64,000 bases of DNA from Choristoneura fumiferana. Taxonomy: Eukaryota > Arthropoda > Insecta > Lepidoptera > Tortricidae. The stretch spans positions 18,160,394-18,224,393 of the forward strand of contig NC_133494.1 in NCBI RefSeq assembly GCF_025370935.1. Reading direction: 5' to 3'. Under the pieces are notes generated by a model, which saw only the letters and a list, made by a program, of their open reading frames with translations, was not told where the DNA came from and searched no databases. A program made the position numbers and the translations under genes. This document shows, piece after piece, positions 1-10,520 of the stretch (its first letter is position 1; each line of letters starts with the position of its first letter).

Positions 1-209
1 TGCTAATACCTGGAATTCTGGCGCGATAGCAGAACATAATCTACCTAATACAATGTTGCTGGTATTATGTTACCATGCATAGCTAGCAAGTGGCTCAACA
101 CTGATTTTANNNNNNNNNNNNNNNNNNNNNNNNNNNNNNNNNNNNNNNNNNNNNNNNNNNNNNNNNNNNNNNNNNNNNNNNNNNNNNNNNNNNNNNNNNN
201 NNNNNNNNN
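1..209. other. Left edge plus 100-N assembly gap
   Basis: Positions 110-209 are exactly 100 N, a conventional placeholder for a gap of unknown size. The 109 bases to its left show no continuation of the Shaw reading frame that enters the gap from the right. The rest of Shaw exon 4 is therefore missing from the assembly, or the pieces were joined by scaffolding without overlap. Confidence 0.9.
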
Positions 210-403
210 TTGCACACACACTCGATATAAAAGAATGCAATATGAGCGTTCGTTTGCACTTTGTCCAGCACCCAACTTGTAGTTTGGTTCGCGGTTTTCA
301 CTGTGTAGTTTTTTATCACTGGCACTCTCATGTCCGGGTGTGTTTTTAAACAGAACGATATGATTGACACGCATATGAAAAACACTGATATCACGCCAAT
401 TAT
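210..403 (-). CDS. Shaw: Shaw exon 4 (S1 helix and S1-S2 loop), partial
   Basis: The exon begins after a good acceptor (TTCTTTCCAG, minus strand) ending at 404. The in-frame translation starts IIGVISVFF, giving a hydrophobic S1 segment followed by CLKTHPDMRVP. A loop follows with two N-glycosylation sequons (NYT and NQT), then FFYIECVC, where S2 begins. This matches the Shaw/Kv3 family from memory. The frame runs into the 100-N gap, so the voltage sensor, pore and cytoplasmic tail cannot be seen. Upstream it joins exon 3 in phase 0, producing the continuous ...SSNAAK|IIGV... junction. Confidence 0.93.
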
Positions 404-1198
404 CTGGAAAGAAAAGGATAAGTTAAAACATGAACAAATGTCGAACTCCGTGTTAAGTTAGGGAGATGCCATTGCAACTGTTAGACAATTTTAATCAGCT
501 TCAAATAACACGGAACTTTAGAGTATAGGTTGTTTGAAATTTTCCAAAACTAGAATATTCCCTCCTACTGAACAGTTAATTGTTACAGTGAAAAATAAGC
601 GCAAATAAATTGACACAGATATATACTTTACTTTAGTAAGAATAAAGAAGAAGAAAATAAAAAAGAAGATTCCTTTAAGAAGATTGCATAAATAGATACA
701 GCTATGATTTAACTTTACAATTAAATGTTACCTAAACCAACAAATGACAAAGAAAACTAACTTGCAATAAAACTTTTAAAACAACCATACCAATTATAAC
801 AACTGTGAATCGTTCCCGAAACAACTAAAAAGGAGTACAAAGGAAGTGTTTTGATTAGCATAAATTTAAATTAATCCCACTCGAATTTGGTAAACGTTCA
901 GCAAATTGATGTACATTGTAAGACTTTGGATTACAACTCTGCCTAGAATAACGCTTCATTTATTTGAAATTAGATATTTAAATATGACGAAACGTGTTGA
1001 AGATGAAGGCACGGTTCGTGAATTCTGCTCGACGATTCAGAATTTTCCATCATTGTAAGCGTCGCTGTGAGCTCTTAAGGTGTCTGGTTTGTATCGACTT
1101 ATTGTTTGAGTTGGTGTGAAAGCTTCTCTACAAACCAAGAGGTGATATTAAATTGTTTTATTATGATGTTTTGGTGTCTAATAAGCTTTAATTATGTC
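404..1198. other. Shaw intron 3, 3' half: nothing recognised
   Basis: AT-rich intronic sequence. I see no coding signal, repeat family or RNA gene beyond short A/T runs. Confidence 0.5.
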
Positions 1199-1477
1199 AA
1201 TTAAGTAAGTCGAAAATACAAACTGAGACATGGATGCACAGAAAAACCAGAAAAAGAGACCAGCACTGGTGTAGGGGTTATAGCACGCAGCACGGATTGC
1301 TGAGGACCTGGGTTCGCTTCCCAGTGTTGGTCTCTTTTTCTGGTTTTTCTGTGCATCCATGTCTCAGTTTGTATTTTCGATATGTTTTCACGGGATACCC
1401 GTAAAAGTAACAAAATATTTGAAGTTGAAACAAAAAATACAAAAAGACTCCAAAAAACCAATCATAATTAAGTAAGT
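1199..1477 (+). mobile_element. Foldback SINE with tRNA-like loop, copy 1, complete with TSD
   Basis: A 12-bp perfect duplication, AATTAAGTAAGT, lies at 1,199-1,210 and 1,466-1,477, so the element is 1,211-1,465. Its first part is a hairpin: 1,211-1,269 and 1,322-1,380 are inverted copies, about 59 bp with one mismatch. They flank a tRNA-like core with a T-arm (stem CTGGG/CCCAG, loop TTCGCTT, the B-box position) at about 1,308-1,324. After the hairpin comes a tail with the small palindrome ACGGGATACCCGT and a 3' end CCAATCAT. The variable-length TSD is typical of LINE-assisted SINE insertion. The core reads in the same direction as the tail, unlike the copy at 24.6 kb. Confidence 0.85.
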
Positions 1478-1536
1478 AAGTGTTTGTCCGCATTGGATAC
1501 AAATCTGGGGTGACTTATCTGATGTAATGCGAACAA

Positions 1537-1828
1537 TGCAGGTTTTGCAGGTGGTAGGACCTTGTGCAAGGTCCGCCCGGATTGCTACCACCATCTTGCT
1601 CGCTAATCCTGCCGTGAAACAGCAGTGCTTGCACTGTTGTGTTTCGGCGTGGAGAGTAAGACAGCTGGTGAAATTACTGGCACTTGAGGTATCCCATCTT
1701 AGTCCTCTAGGTTGGCAACGCATCTGCAATACCCCTGGTGTTGCAGATGTTTATGGGCGGTGATGAACTCTTACCATCAGGAGACCCACTTGCTCGTTTG
1801 CCATCCAGTCGAATAAAAAAAAAAAACA
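1537..1828 (+). mobile_element. Non-LTR/SINE 3' repeat, family G (copy a)
   Basis: This is a dispersed repeat starting near GTGGTAGGACC, ending GGAGACCCACTTGCTCG...GAATAAAAAA, with an A-rich tail. The same sequence occurs at 4.95 kb (-), 13.69 kb (-) and 55.95 kb (+), with a tail fragment at 22.13 kb. It has no open frame of its own. The poly(A) end and constant 3' end suggest retrotransposition; I cannot name the parent LINE. It lies inside Shaw intron 3. Confidence 0.75.
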
Positions 1829-2505
1829 ATGAGTTATGAGACACCTACGTCATAAGCAACCGATAAACATAATATGCAGCATAAGCAACCGATAAACATA
1901 CTCTGGAGGCAGCAGCAGTATACATATTGTACACGCTTTATATCCTTGATTCTTCCGTTTTGAAAACATACGGTTATCCTTTTCTCTGACCTGCGCCAAA
2001 TTGTATGACCCTAATCTTAGTATTGCAAAGGTTACCATTAGAAAAGTTTATAATAATATAAAAAATAAAAAATACGTTTTTTTTAAGTATTTTATAATTT
2101 TCTGCACAAATTCCTTTTTTTTTTGTAAGAACCTTCAATTGGTAAGTCGTACTTAAGTTATGGCGTGACTAAGGAAAATAAGTAATAAGTAAATAGATTT
2201 TGATAAAATTGCGAATGGTAGATAAGGGCAGTATGATCTGTTTCTTAGCAGTCAAGAAGATACCGGAAATGAACTAGTTACCCTAAAAAACGACACAGAA
2301 CAAAACAAAACACAAATTTAAGTACTTAACTTGGTTTTTGAATAGGTACTTAAATAAATAGATGATACTGCTGCTGTATTAAGTCTCCACATTCCTTTTT
2401 AGCGATTTGAAAATTTGATAATAAAGTCTGGTGTTTTTAAATATTTTTTAGTGGCCATTTTACTTGTTCCTACAAAATGATGTCTGCTGTATTATAGTTA
2501 TGTAC
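1829..2505. other. Shaw intron 3, 5' half: short direct repeat only
   Basis: A roughly 21-bp direct repeat (CATAAGCAACCGATAAACAT) occurs twice around 1,850-1,900. The remainder is AT-rich with T runs and no gene signal. The intron ends at the exon 3 donor, AAG|GTACAT on the minus strand. Confidence 0.5.
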
Positions 2506-2700
2506 CTTAGCAGCGTTGGAACTATATGGCTCGTCGAAAAGCGACCACATCTGAGGCTTGAGCTGCTGCCACCAGGAGACTGTGCCTTTGAAGTAGTCTT
2601 CTTCGAAGCCAAATTTTCGAGCCACCTCCTCCTCCGTCGGCTTTTCCGTGTCCAAGTCAAGCCGGTCTAGAACTGCCAAAGTTTCTTGGGTGTCCCGATG
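2506..2700 (-). CDS. Shaw: Shaw exon 3 (T1-S1 linker)
   Basis: The exon is 195 bp, 65 codons, phase 0 at both ends. The acceptor is TTTTGTTCGCAG ending at 2,701 and the donor GT is at 2,505-2,504 on the minus strand. The translation begins HRDTQETLAVLDRLDLDTEK and ends WSLFDEPYSSNAAK, including the paired tryptophans of VSWWQQLKPQ. This is the acidic cytoplasmic linker between the T1 domain and S1, close to Drosophila Shaw as I recall it. It continues exon 2 (...MTYTQ) and leads into exon 4 (IIGVISV). The plus-strand frames over this interval are shadows. Confidence 0.95.
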
Positions 2701-2860
2701 CTGCGAACAAAATTAAACTTAATCATTTATAAATACTTTTTAATCTAGTTTTACTTCAATTTCTGAATGCAGCATATCAACCTTATTGCTCGCTCGGTAC
2801 CTCTCGCTCTCTTTACAGCTAGTTTTTTTTTTATAGACAAGCAGACGATTTTTAGGTACT

Positions 2861-3368
2861 TTTTAGGGTTCCGGAGCCAAAATGGCAAAAACGGAACCCT
2901 TATAGTATCGCCATGTCTGTCTGTCTGTCTGTCCGTCCGTCCGCGTCTTTGCTCAAGGTCTATCAATGCTAGAAAGCTGTAATTTTGCACGGATATATAT
3001 GTAAACTATTTTTTTAGGGTACCTCCCTAGACGTAAAGTGGGGGTGTTTTTTTTCTCATCCAACGCTATGGTGTAAACCCATTAGGGGTTTGCTAAGACG
3101 ATTTTTCGATTCATTGATGTTTTTGCGAAATATTCAACTTTAAGGTGCAAATTTTCATTAAAATCGAGCGTACCTCTCTAAAATCTAAACAGGTGGGTGG
3201 AAAAATTTGAAAAAAAATTAGGATGGTATGGTAGTAAGTTTATCAAACTTTCAAGGGAAACTATAACCGTATAAAATACGAAATTCTTAGAAACAAATTA
3301 CTTAGTTTTTCGTAATGGCTACGGAACCCTATTTTGGGCGTGTCCGACACGCTCTTGGCCGGTTTTTT
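2861..3368 (-). mobile_element. GTCY-microsatellite repeat (family M), minus orientation
   Basis: On the minus strand the element starts AAAACCGGCCAAGAGCGTG (near 3,368) and ends TTTTGGCTCCGGAACCCT (near 2,861). It carries an internal GTCT/GTCC run at about 2,915-2,943. The same layout recurs at 22,490-23,274 (+), 36,351-36,672 (+, truncated) and 42,092-42,420 (+, truncated). A related version is at 28,460 and 56,688. It is non-coding. Repeats with a (GTCY)n core are common in moths and butterflies (recollection). Confidence 0.75.
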
Positions 3369-3447
3369 GCAATAAATTCTAAAAAGGAAAACAAGAATCG
3401 TTTTATTTTTATTTTAGCACTACTCAGTTATCCGCTGTAGTTTGTTC

Positions 3448-3612
3448 GTACATCATCATCAACATATTAGCCGTAGGATGTCCACTGTTGGACATAAGCC
3501 TCAACCATGGATCTTCAGTTGCTGTGGTGGGAAACAGCTTTTATCCACCGTGAACCCGCGGCTTTAACCAGGTCATCCATCCTTCTCGTTGGTGGACAAC
3601 CTACGCTGCTCT
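3448..3612 (-). mobile_element. RTE-like LINE 3' end (degenerate)
   Basis: An inverted LINE tail: a CAT-rich run followed by TCCACTGTTGGACATAAGCC. On the minus strand this reads as the end of an endonuclease/reverse transcriptase ORF followed by a (GAT)n tail. It is related to the better preserved copy at 14,319-14,640, and lies inside Shaw intron 2. Confidence 0.65.
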
Positions 3613-3643
3613 TGCCGATACGCATTCAAATACAAATAATTTA

Positions 3644-3782
3644 AAATAGTAGCTTGTACAACAAGAGCATAAAACGAGCCATTTTACCCGAGACGTTCAA
3701 ATAGCCACCCGAGCCGGTGAGGTGAGGGTGGATAGACACGTCGAGGGGAAAATGGGTTTAATGCTCGAGTTTTACACTCTTC
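3644..3782. repeat. Foldback-type dispersed repeat
   Basis: The sequence TTGTACAACAAGAGCATAAA near the left end and the TTTAATGCTCGAGTTTTAC block at the right are approximate inverted partners around ACCCGAG/CCACCCGAGCC. A related sequence is at 31,270-31,395 and in the duplicate at 59,040-59,165. It is probably a MITE; the superfamily is unclear. Confidence 0.45.
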
Positions 3783-4344
3783 TTTTCACTTCGATGGTGA
3801 GGAAGTGAAATAGCAACAGTGGAAACAATTGTTCACTTATTATGTACCTACCTTTTATTGTTCACGCATTACTATTATAATTATATTTTTTTAGTTTTAC
3901 TGATCTATTTTGATTTATTTAATTGATTTTTACTTTTATATACTTACATAAAAATGTTAAAAAAATATATGTAGAAACACCTAATTTCGTTGGTATTGGA
4001 CGAAGATTTTACTTTATGCACTAGAGCATAAAAGTTATTTTATAAATGTCGCCTAGATCCAGCATAAACACGATATTTACGAGCATGAGAAGTGAAAAAA
4101 AAATCATTTCGTTTTACTAAGTTGTTTTAAGATTATGAATGCGTCAAGGGACAGACAGACGATTTTTAGTTAGTTTTTTTACAGTAAATTCTGAAAAGGA
4201 AAACGAGATTTTCCTGTTTTTTTATTTACTTATTTTAGCACTGCTTAGTTATCCGCTTTAGGTTTTTCTTACAAAAAGTAAAAAATGGCATGTACCCACG
4301 ATCCTTTAAATTTTTTGTAATGTTATTCAATTACCTCCCCAGTT

Positions 4345-4440
4345 TTAACTATCTACCCACGCGAGCAGGTTTCCTCCTAATTTTTTCCTTCACTGTAAAA
4401 GCTCGTGGTAAGCAAATGTTATATCGCACATGAATTTGGA
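4345..4440 (-). mobile_element. SINE body fragment (family S)
   Basis: TTCCTTCACTGTAAAAGCTC and TATCGCACATGAATTTGGAA match the body of the complete tRNA-derived SINE at 10,208-10,509 on the opposite strand. The tRNA head is missing. Confidence 0.55.
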
Positions 4441-4950
4441 AAAATTCAGAGCCTTCATAAAACGATACAAGTATGTACCTAAAGTTACATTAGACGAGTT
4501 GAGGATTATTAAAAAACTTTTCTTTGAGCCGAAAAGTTTGACATACGAATAGAAAATTAACTTATACCGCACAATTACGGCGATTGCCGTAAAGAGGAAA
4601 AGCTAATTACGTCAAAGGAATTATGTTAACCTAAAAGTCTGTGTTGTTCTATATTTTACAAAATATCACCAGCGTATTCAGTATTTATTTATTGTAACTT
4701 TTTTTTTAATAAATAAATAAAATTATACCCTCTTGGGGCGTAGCAATTAAGATATAAATATCATTAACTATATACATAATAATATATTAAATACATGTAT
4801 TTTTTATAGAATTTTACACATTAGATGAAAGATATAATACGTGTTGTTGGTTAAATAAGTAGTCAATATTTGGAAATAATTCCTATCCGCATTAGCGATC
4901 CCTTCAAATAGCGAACCTACTGTGTTAAAAATAAAGTTGTGTTAAATATT
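4441..4950. other. Shaw intron 2: nothing recognised
   Basis: AT-rich intron sequence with no gene, RNA gene or clear repeat family. Confidence 0.45.
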
Positions 4951-5236
4951 TTTTTTTTTTTTTTTTATTCGACTGGTTGGCAAACGAGCAAGTGGGTCTC
5001 CTGATGGTAAGAGATCACCACTGCCCATAGACACTCGCAACACCAGGGGATTGCAGATGCGTTGCCAACCTAGAGGCCTAAGATGGGATACCTCAAGTGC
5101 CAGTAATTTCACCGGCTGTCTTACTCTCCACGCCGAAACACAACAGTACAAGCACTGCTGCTTCACGGCAGGATTAGCGAGAAAGTTGTGGTAGCAATCC
5201 GGGCGGACCTGCACAAGGTCCTACCACCTGCAAAAG
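4951..5236 (-). mobile_element. Family G repeat, copy b
   Basis: This is the reverse complement of the 1,537-1,828 repeat. It starts at a long T run (poly(A) tail, 4,951-4,966) followed by ATTCGACTGG and AGCAAGTGGGTCTCCTGATG, and ends GGTCCTACCACCTGC. Full length by comparison with the other copies. Confidence 0.75.
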
Positions 5237-5305
5237 CATACAAATACTGGTGATGTATACATATCATTTAATAATATTGTAAATCTGTTTTAAAAAAAAT
5301 ATATA

Positions 5306-5444
5306 CCTCGTTGAGTTTCTTGCCGGATTCTTCTCAACAGAGGTTTTTCCGAACCGGTGGTAGATTTTTTTTGACATTCATAAGTGCTTGTTATAGCCTA
5401 AATTGAATAAAGATATTTTGACTTTGACTTTGACTTTGACTTTG
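5306..5444 (+). mobile_element. LINE 3' end with (TTTGAC)n tail
   Basis: The block CTTGCCGGATTCTTCTCAAC...TGCTTGTTATAGCC ends in AATAAAGATATTTTGACTTT followed by a TTTGAC tandem run. A short-unit tandem tail in place of poly(A) is typical of CR1/L2-like and RTE-like LINEs. It is 5' truncated. A reverse-orientation copy is nested at 22,597-22,731 and a fragment lies at 7,452-7,510. Confidence 0.7.
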
Positions 5445-6224
5445 AATGCAAGTAAGCTTTCTAAAGATCTATCCTTCGACAAATATTGTTATTAATATTA
5501 TATTATAATTTTTTTTCCAACATTTGTTTTTTAATAACACCGAAACGATAAAAACTTGTTAATCGGAATTAATTAAAAATACCATTATGCCTTCGGCCGC
5601 TAAATCATTCAGCCGTAACAATTTTCGATGCAATATATTTCATTGAACGAATGAATGAACGAGCGAATGAACGAATGGAAAGGAGAATGGAGTAATGATG
5701 ACAAAGAGATCAAATGAAACGTAATTTAAGCGACGGGTGGGCCAGCTGTGGCCAAAGATTAAAGCCCTATAAGGAAAAGAGTGGTTAAAAAAATAAGCAG
5801 CGATTTATTGTTCTCTCATTTAACCTTTTATTTATTTATTTCATTAAATTAATTAAATGATTATGTATTTTGTACATTTCGTAATATTAATTCATCTCGC
5901 TTTTTATTTTTTTTCCTGCTAATTTGCTGTTACTGCTGTCAATTTTTTTTAAATTATCGATGATTGTCTTTGATTTGTCAAGATGGCCAACATAACGTGT
6001 CCAATCCTTCTATCAGCAGCTCAACAACTAGCAGACTGCTAGAAAGCATTTATGAATCATACTTCTTAACAACCGTCTAACAAGCTTAATCAGTCAGCTA
6101 AGTAACAGACTGATCAAACCTCAATTAAGGTTTTTATATGAATAAGGCTGTTAGTCTAAAAACGCCAAATTAAACAGACTACTCGTAAGTAGGTTGTAGA
6201 TATACTACTTCAAGCACACAAGGG
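5445..6224. other. Shaw intron 2: minor GAAT/GAAC repeat only
   Basis: A degenerate GAATGAAC-type run lies at about 5,645-5,690. Otherwise it is AT-rich sequence without gene signal. Confidence 0.45.
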
Positions 6225-6357
6225 GGGCTACTATAAGTACGAAATTCGTAAATCGAAGTTCGTATCGTACCGTCCCTCTCACTCTCGTATTAAATTATAT
6301 AAGTGTGAGCGGGATGGCAATATACGAAGTTCGAATTTTGCACTTCGTAGTACAGGC
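6225..6357. repeat. Foldback MITE (family F1)
   Basis: The left end GCTACTATAAGTACGAAATT and right end TTTTGCACTTCGTAGTACAG are approximate inverted repeats. Internally there is TCTCACTCTCGTATTAAAT. Related sequence surrounds the nested MITE at 30.1 kb and lies at 40.05-40.15 kb. Confidence 0.6.
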
Positions 6358-6741
6358 CCATATTCAGGGAAATATTGTAGCCTTTGGGGGGAAATCAAAC
6401 GAATACTTGTTATTATAAGGGTTTTCAATTCGGCAGCCCAATAAGGGTCACCATGGCGAGAACTTCGCGAAAATTCTAAAGGATTCCCTTTTAGCGGTGG
6501 TTGTGAAAAATGTCTTTGATAATTTTGGCACAGACTTTAAAAAGAACATTGTCAGCGTAGTGAAAGGGCTAAAATGTGCTGATAAATTATGTTTTGCGTT
6601 CAAAAAGGTATGCGAACTGGATAACTTAAGGCGCAATCTATCTGTATTTCTAATTTTCTTCCTAATATTATATATTATGCGAAAGTTTGTGAGTGTGCGC
6701 AAAAATAACGGCCAATTTGAATTTGGAATATTTTATCATCA

Positions 6742-7215
6742 ACTAGCGTTTACCCGCGGCTTCGCACGCGTAAATCATTGGATACAGCAGTTGAATTGAA
6801 ATTCCGGGATTTTATTTAATTCTCGTGGGAATTCCCTAAAATTACATCGTGGTTTTTATTGACGTTAAATTAAAACACCCATGCCAAATTCCATGACTCT
6901 AAACCCAGCGGTTGTTATTTCGAGATTTTATCCCTATCCCGTGGGAATATCGAGATAAAAAGTAGCCTGTGGATTATTCCAGATGTCTAGATATCTACAT
7001 AGGTACTTACCAAATTTCATGACTCTAAGCCCAGCGGTTGTTATTTATTTTCGAGATTTTATCCCTATCCCGTGGGAATATCGAGATAAAAAGTAGCCTG
7101 TGGATTATTCCAGATGTCCAGATATCTACATAGGTACCAAATTTCATAACTTTAAGCCCAGCGGTTGTTATTTCAAGATTTTATCCCTATCCCGTGGGAA
7201 CATCGGGATAAAAAG
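6742..7215 (-). mobile_element. CCCGCGG-type dispersed repeat (family L) with internal tandem triplication
   Basis: The element opens ACTAGCGTTTACCCGCGGCT, the end of a very common lepidopteran repeat seen here at 12.56, 15.32, 24.01, 30.60 and 58.50 kb. Blocks ATCCCTATCCCGTGGGAAT and CCAGCGGTTGTTATTT recur about every 126 bp, starting near 6,891, 7,018 and 7,144. One internal segment has therefore been expanded to almost three copies. It may belong to a Helitron-like family (recollection, uncertain). Confidence 0.65.
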
Positions 7216-7425
7216 TATTCTATTTTTTAATACCGCATAACCTACAAAAAGTAGCAAATGACCAGACGGTCCCAAAAGAAGACCAGCGCCGTTCGCAAGA
7301 CCGGCAGATTGCTGAATTGGAACCATTTCGTGACAATATGCATAACTATTTTTTATTTTTTTATTCTTACCCGTTCTTACCATGTAGTCACGAATAAATG
7401 TTTTCTTTCTTTCTTTCATATTTGA
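7215..7425 (+). mobile_element. LINE 3' end with (TTTC)n tail
   Basis: GAAGACCAGCGCCGTTCGC...GAATAAATGTTTTCTTTCTT. Related tails occur at 12,415-12,551 and, inverted, near 15,055-15,215 and 26,700-26,800. Assignment to a LINE rests on the AATAAA followed by a short tandem tail. Confidence 0.4.
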
Positions 7426-7451
7426 GACTTCGCATCTGATAGATTGTTTTA

Positions 7452-7510
7452 TGTCATTCATTAGTGCTTGTTATAGCTTAAATTGAACAAAGATATTTTG
7501 ACTTTGATAT
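7452..7510 (+). mobile_element. Fragment of the (TTTGAC)n LINE 3' end
   Basis: TGCTTGTTATAGCTTAAATT...AAGATATTTTGACTTTGA matches the last part of 5,306-5,444. Confidence 0.6.
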
Positions 7511-9039
7511 TGTATAAACAAAAAGGCATTTAACTTTAAATTTCTCCTGTAAAATATTGTCTCTAGTCAGATGCCATTGTAAATAGGTTACACATCATCG
7601 GTTGCGAAATAATCTAGACTCAAAACATCCAACACTTTGACATGACAACAAACGTAATATCTGGCCCGACCGTAGACCAAAATCGGGACCTGGAGCGTTG
7701 TAGTCAAGTTTGCATCGCATTGTTGTAGTCAGTTTAATTTAATCACCAGTCTATGTTGCATAAGGTGTCTATAAAGTGTTTTATTGATGGTCACAATGAA
7801 GCCACAATGCCACAAATCCTTCCATCTGTTAAACAAACAGTTCATCAGGCCCAATTTATCCCTTGAATTTAATGCTGAATAAGACTCGATGCTAAGTCCC
7901 TAGCAAATGTTGGTACTAAATCACGTTCCAATTAATTGTTCTCTAATCAATGTTTAAGCTGTAGAAGGTATGTTGACTAAATGGGGTTAAGGGGCAAGCT
8001 ACTGCTATAAATTCCGAACCGAACCCTCTACCTCCGGGAAGGAGTCAGTAAGACGTACGTTGTTCAAGTACTTGTTATAAATTATTGACAATATTTTGTT
8101 CACGTATATTGGAGTTTGATAAGTATGCATTGTTTTTTCTATTTTTTTATTTATTTAGGTAAGTTTTTTTGCTGATTGTACGGTTGCGGGTGAGCAAAGG
8201 AATGTAACGCTTGATTCAATAAATTATTTATAGCACCATCTATGCGATATTATTGTTTTTTTTTTCTTTTAAAAACTTTAGTCGGTGTTGAATACCTAGT
8301 TGTATCACTAATAGAAAATTATTTATTGGAGAAATGTTACTATAAATTAGATGATTATGTAAATGCTAATGTTAAATGATGAATTATTTTAGCTATATGT
8401 AATAATAATAATGAATTATTTTAGTTCCAATATTATTTTAAATATCGCAATGCCCTAGCAGGGCTTAGAGGGGCGAATTATATTGTATGTACCAAATAAA
8501 GCGATAAATACAATTATAATAATTTCAAGAAATTGACATTAAATTTTAACATAAATTGTATTGACATTAAATATGAACAATTTAAGATAAGAAGAGATTA
8601 ATAAGAATTATATAAAATGTGTCGTAAATAATTATAAGTAAATATTTTAATAGATAGACATTCTATACCCTTACAGGGTGTCATGTACCTACCGTCTTGT
8701 AAAACTACCATCTAATAATGTAATGAGCATGAATTCGAATGAATAAATATGAATATGAATAGATTATACCCAGGACGATTCTATTGCGCTTCTCTACGTT
8801 TTACAGTTTCTGTAATGTAGAATGACAAGGCTTATGTTAGCATTTAATGCCAAAATCATGTCCATTAATGTCGCTCTTCCAACTATCCCGAACTAAATTT
8901 AGCTCCCTCAATATTAACGGCGTCCTAGGAACCGGTATGACAAACGTAATCTGTCTACATATTCATGTCCCGAGCTACGGCACATCCACGACTGCCGTGG
9001 CGCAGCGAGCGTTATAGGAAGCTCATTTATGATAGCCAG
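7511..9039. other. Shaw intron 2: AT-rich, no gene seen
   Basis: Long AT-rich stretch. I note a possible LINE-like 3' end near 8,690-8,760 (GAATATGAAT repeats). I see no coding or RNA gene signal. Confidence 0.4.
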
Positions 9040-9249
9040 AATAGCCTGCGTTTTCACCAGAGATGTGCGAGGTTGTGTGGGGGAATGTGTTTTTCATTAA
9101 CCAATAGAAACGTTTCATTCACCAGTTCTCGCTCCGCTCAGCTGTTTCTACTATAGAGCTGTGCTGTGCGAAGATAGGTAAATGTAGCGTTTACTATTGG
9201 TTCATGACAGACACATACCTCGTAATATCTCTGGTGGAATCGTAGCCTT
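9040..9249. repeat. Foldback MITE
   Basis: The left arm AATAGCCTGCGTTTTCACCA...CAATAGAAACG and right arm CGTTTACTATTGGT...CTGGTGGAATCGTAGCCT are inverted partners with mismatches. A related fragment lies at about 19,960-20,030. No coding. Confidence 0.6.
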
Positions 9250-9405
9250 ACGCATAACCAACGCGTCGAGTATTTTTGTTACGTTATATGGGTCATATGG
9301 ATTTAATCTGCAATAAATAAATATTATTATTATTATGATTATATACGAATCGGTCATTACGCGCAACTGGTGCAACGTTCGTGTACTTACTTAAGATTAC
9401 TACTT

Positions 9406-9522
9406 GGCCCCTATTTTACAAGTGCTACAATTTTATTATACCTAATTGGTTAAGCTCGTTTCTCATACAAAAAGTGTCAACTATGCAGAATTGTAGCACT
9501 TGTAACTTTTTTTATAGGGGCC
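9406..9522. repeat. Foldback MITE, about 117 bp
   Basis: The arms are GGCCCCTATTTTACAAGTGC at the left and its inverse ending TATAGGGGCC at the right, about 30 bp each, around a loop of roughly 55 bp. Confidence 0.7.
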
Positions 9523-9574
9523 GTGCCACGACCATACGCTACAGGCACGGTGAGCGTTTTTCTAAGCTCGTTGA

Positions 9575-9842
9575 ATGGATCTCTGCTTTTTCGCAGAATT
9601 ATATTTTCCCAAATGTTTTATTTGCCAACTGTTTTATTTCCCAACTCATGATTTTCTCTAAAACCATGTTTTTTCGGAACTTTCAGAAAACAAACCTAAC
9701 GTAACCTACTGTACGTACTAAAAAACTAGACGAAAATACACTGAGTTTTTTTTTTGGTTTCGGAGAAAATTGAGAGTTGGGAAATAAAACAGTTGACAAA
9801 TCAAACATTTGGGTAAAAATAATTGTGCAAAAAGGTAGCATA
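9575..9842. repeat. Foldback MITE, arms about 80 bp
   Basis: The left arm contains CCCAAATGTTTTATTTGCCA and ACTGTTTTATTTCCCAACTC. The right arm contains GAGTTGGGAAATAAAACAGT and CAAACATTTGGG in inverse order. It lies only about 50 bp from the previous foldback. Confidence 0.7.
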
Positions 9843-10196
9843 CTGTTTTTGCAAGCTCATTTAGAATGACACTATCGCCGCGCGATCGCGCGTGGTCGTG
9901 GTGGACCCGTTAGCCTCCTGGGTGACTGCTGCACTGCGGTGGGCAGCTCAGCGAGGAAATCTACGTTAATCAAACTGACTGTACTGTAAATCATACTGGA
10001 AAAAGATTTAGAGATATTATGGTCTCACAATTTTGAGCAAATTTTATTTGAGATATTAAAATCTTAAATGGTTTTCGCAGTTACAATATTTTTTTAGCAC
10101 TAGTTATATTTCAGGGCAAAAAGTGTAAATTATGTGATATTTTTAGTCCATTTTTTTATTTATATGAGAGCTGAGGTTCCAAGATACAGGTTACAT
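9843..10196. other. Shaw intron 2: nothing recognised
   Basis: A short GC-rich patch (CGCCGCGCGATCGCGCG, about 9,890) resembles the ends of other foldbacks here. Otherwise unremarkable. Confidence 0.4.
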
Positions 10197-10520
10197 AAAT
10201 TACATTTAGCAAGCAGTGGTGGCCTAGTGGTTTGACCTATCGCCTCTCAAGCAGAGGGTCGTGGGTTCAAACCCCGGCTCGCACCTCTGAGTTTTTCAAA
10301 ATTCATGTGCGGAATTACATTTGAAATTTATCACGAGCTTTGCGGTGAAGGAAAACATCGTGAGGAAACCTGCACAAACCAGCGAAGCAATTCAATGGTG
10401 CGTGTGAAGTTCCCAATCCGCACTGGTCCGCGTGGGAATTATGGCCCAAGCCCTCCTGTTATGAGAGGAGGCCTGTGCCCAGCAGTGGGACGTATATAGG
10501 CTGGGATGGAAATTACATTT
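10197..10520 (+). mobile_element. Complete tRNA-derived SINE (family S) with 11-bp TSD
   Basis: A perfect duplication, AAATTACATTT, is at 10,197-10,207 and 10,510-10,520. The head is tRNA-like with an A box (TGGCCTAGTGG) and a B box (GGGTTCAAACC), the internal polymerase III promoter. The conserved body is GTGAAGGAAAACATCGTGAG...GGAGGCCTGTGCCCAGCAG, and the end is GTATATAGGCTGGGATGG. Relatives: 23,393-23,686 (-), 56,367-56,600 (-), and fragments at 4.35, 13.59 and 28.2 kb. Confidence 0.88.

Noticed and set aside
1388..1763. Open frames across 1.4-1.8 kb on both strands
   Set aside because: They run through family G and foldback SINE sequence; similar peptides appear wherever those repeats occur.
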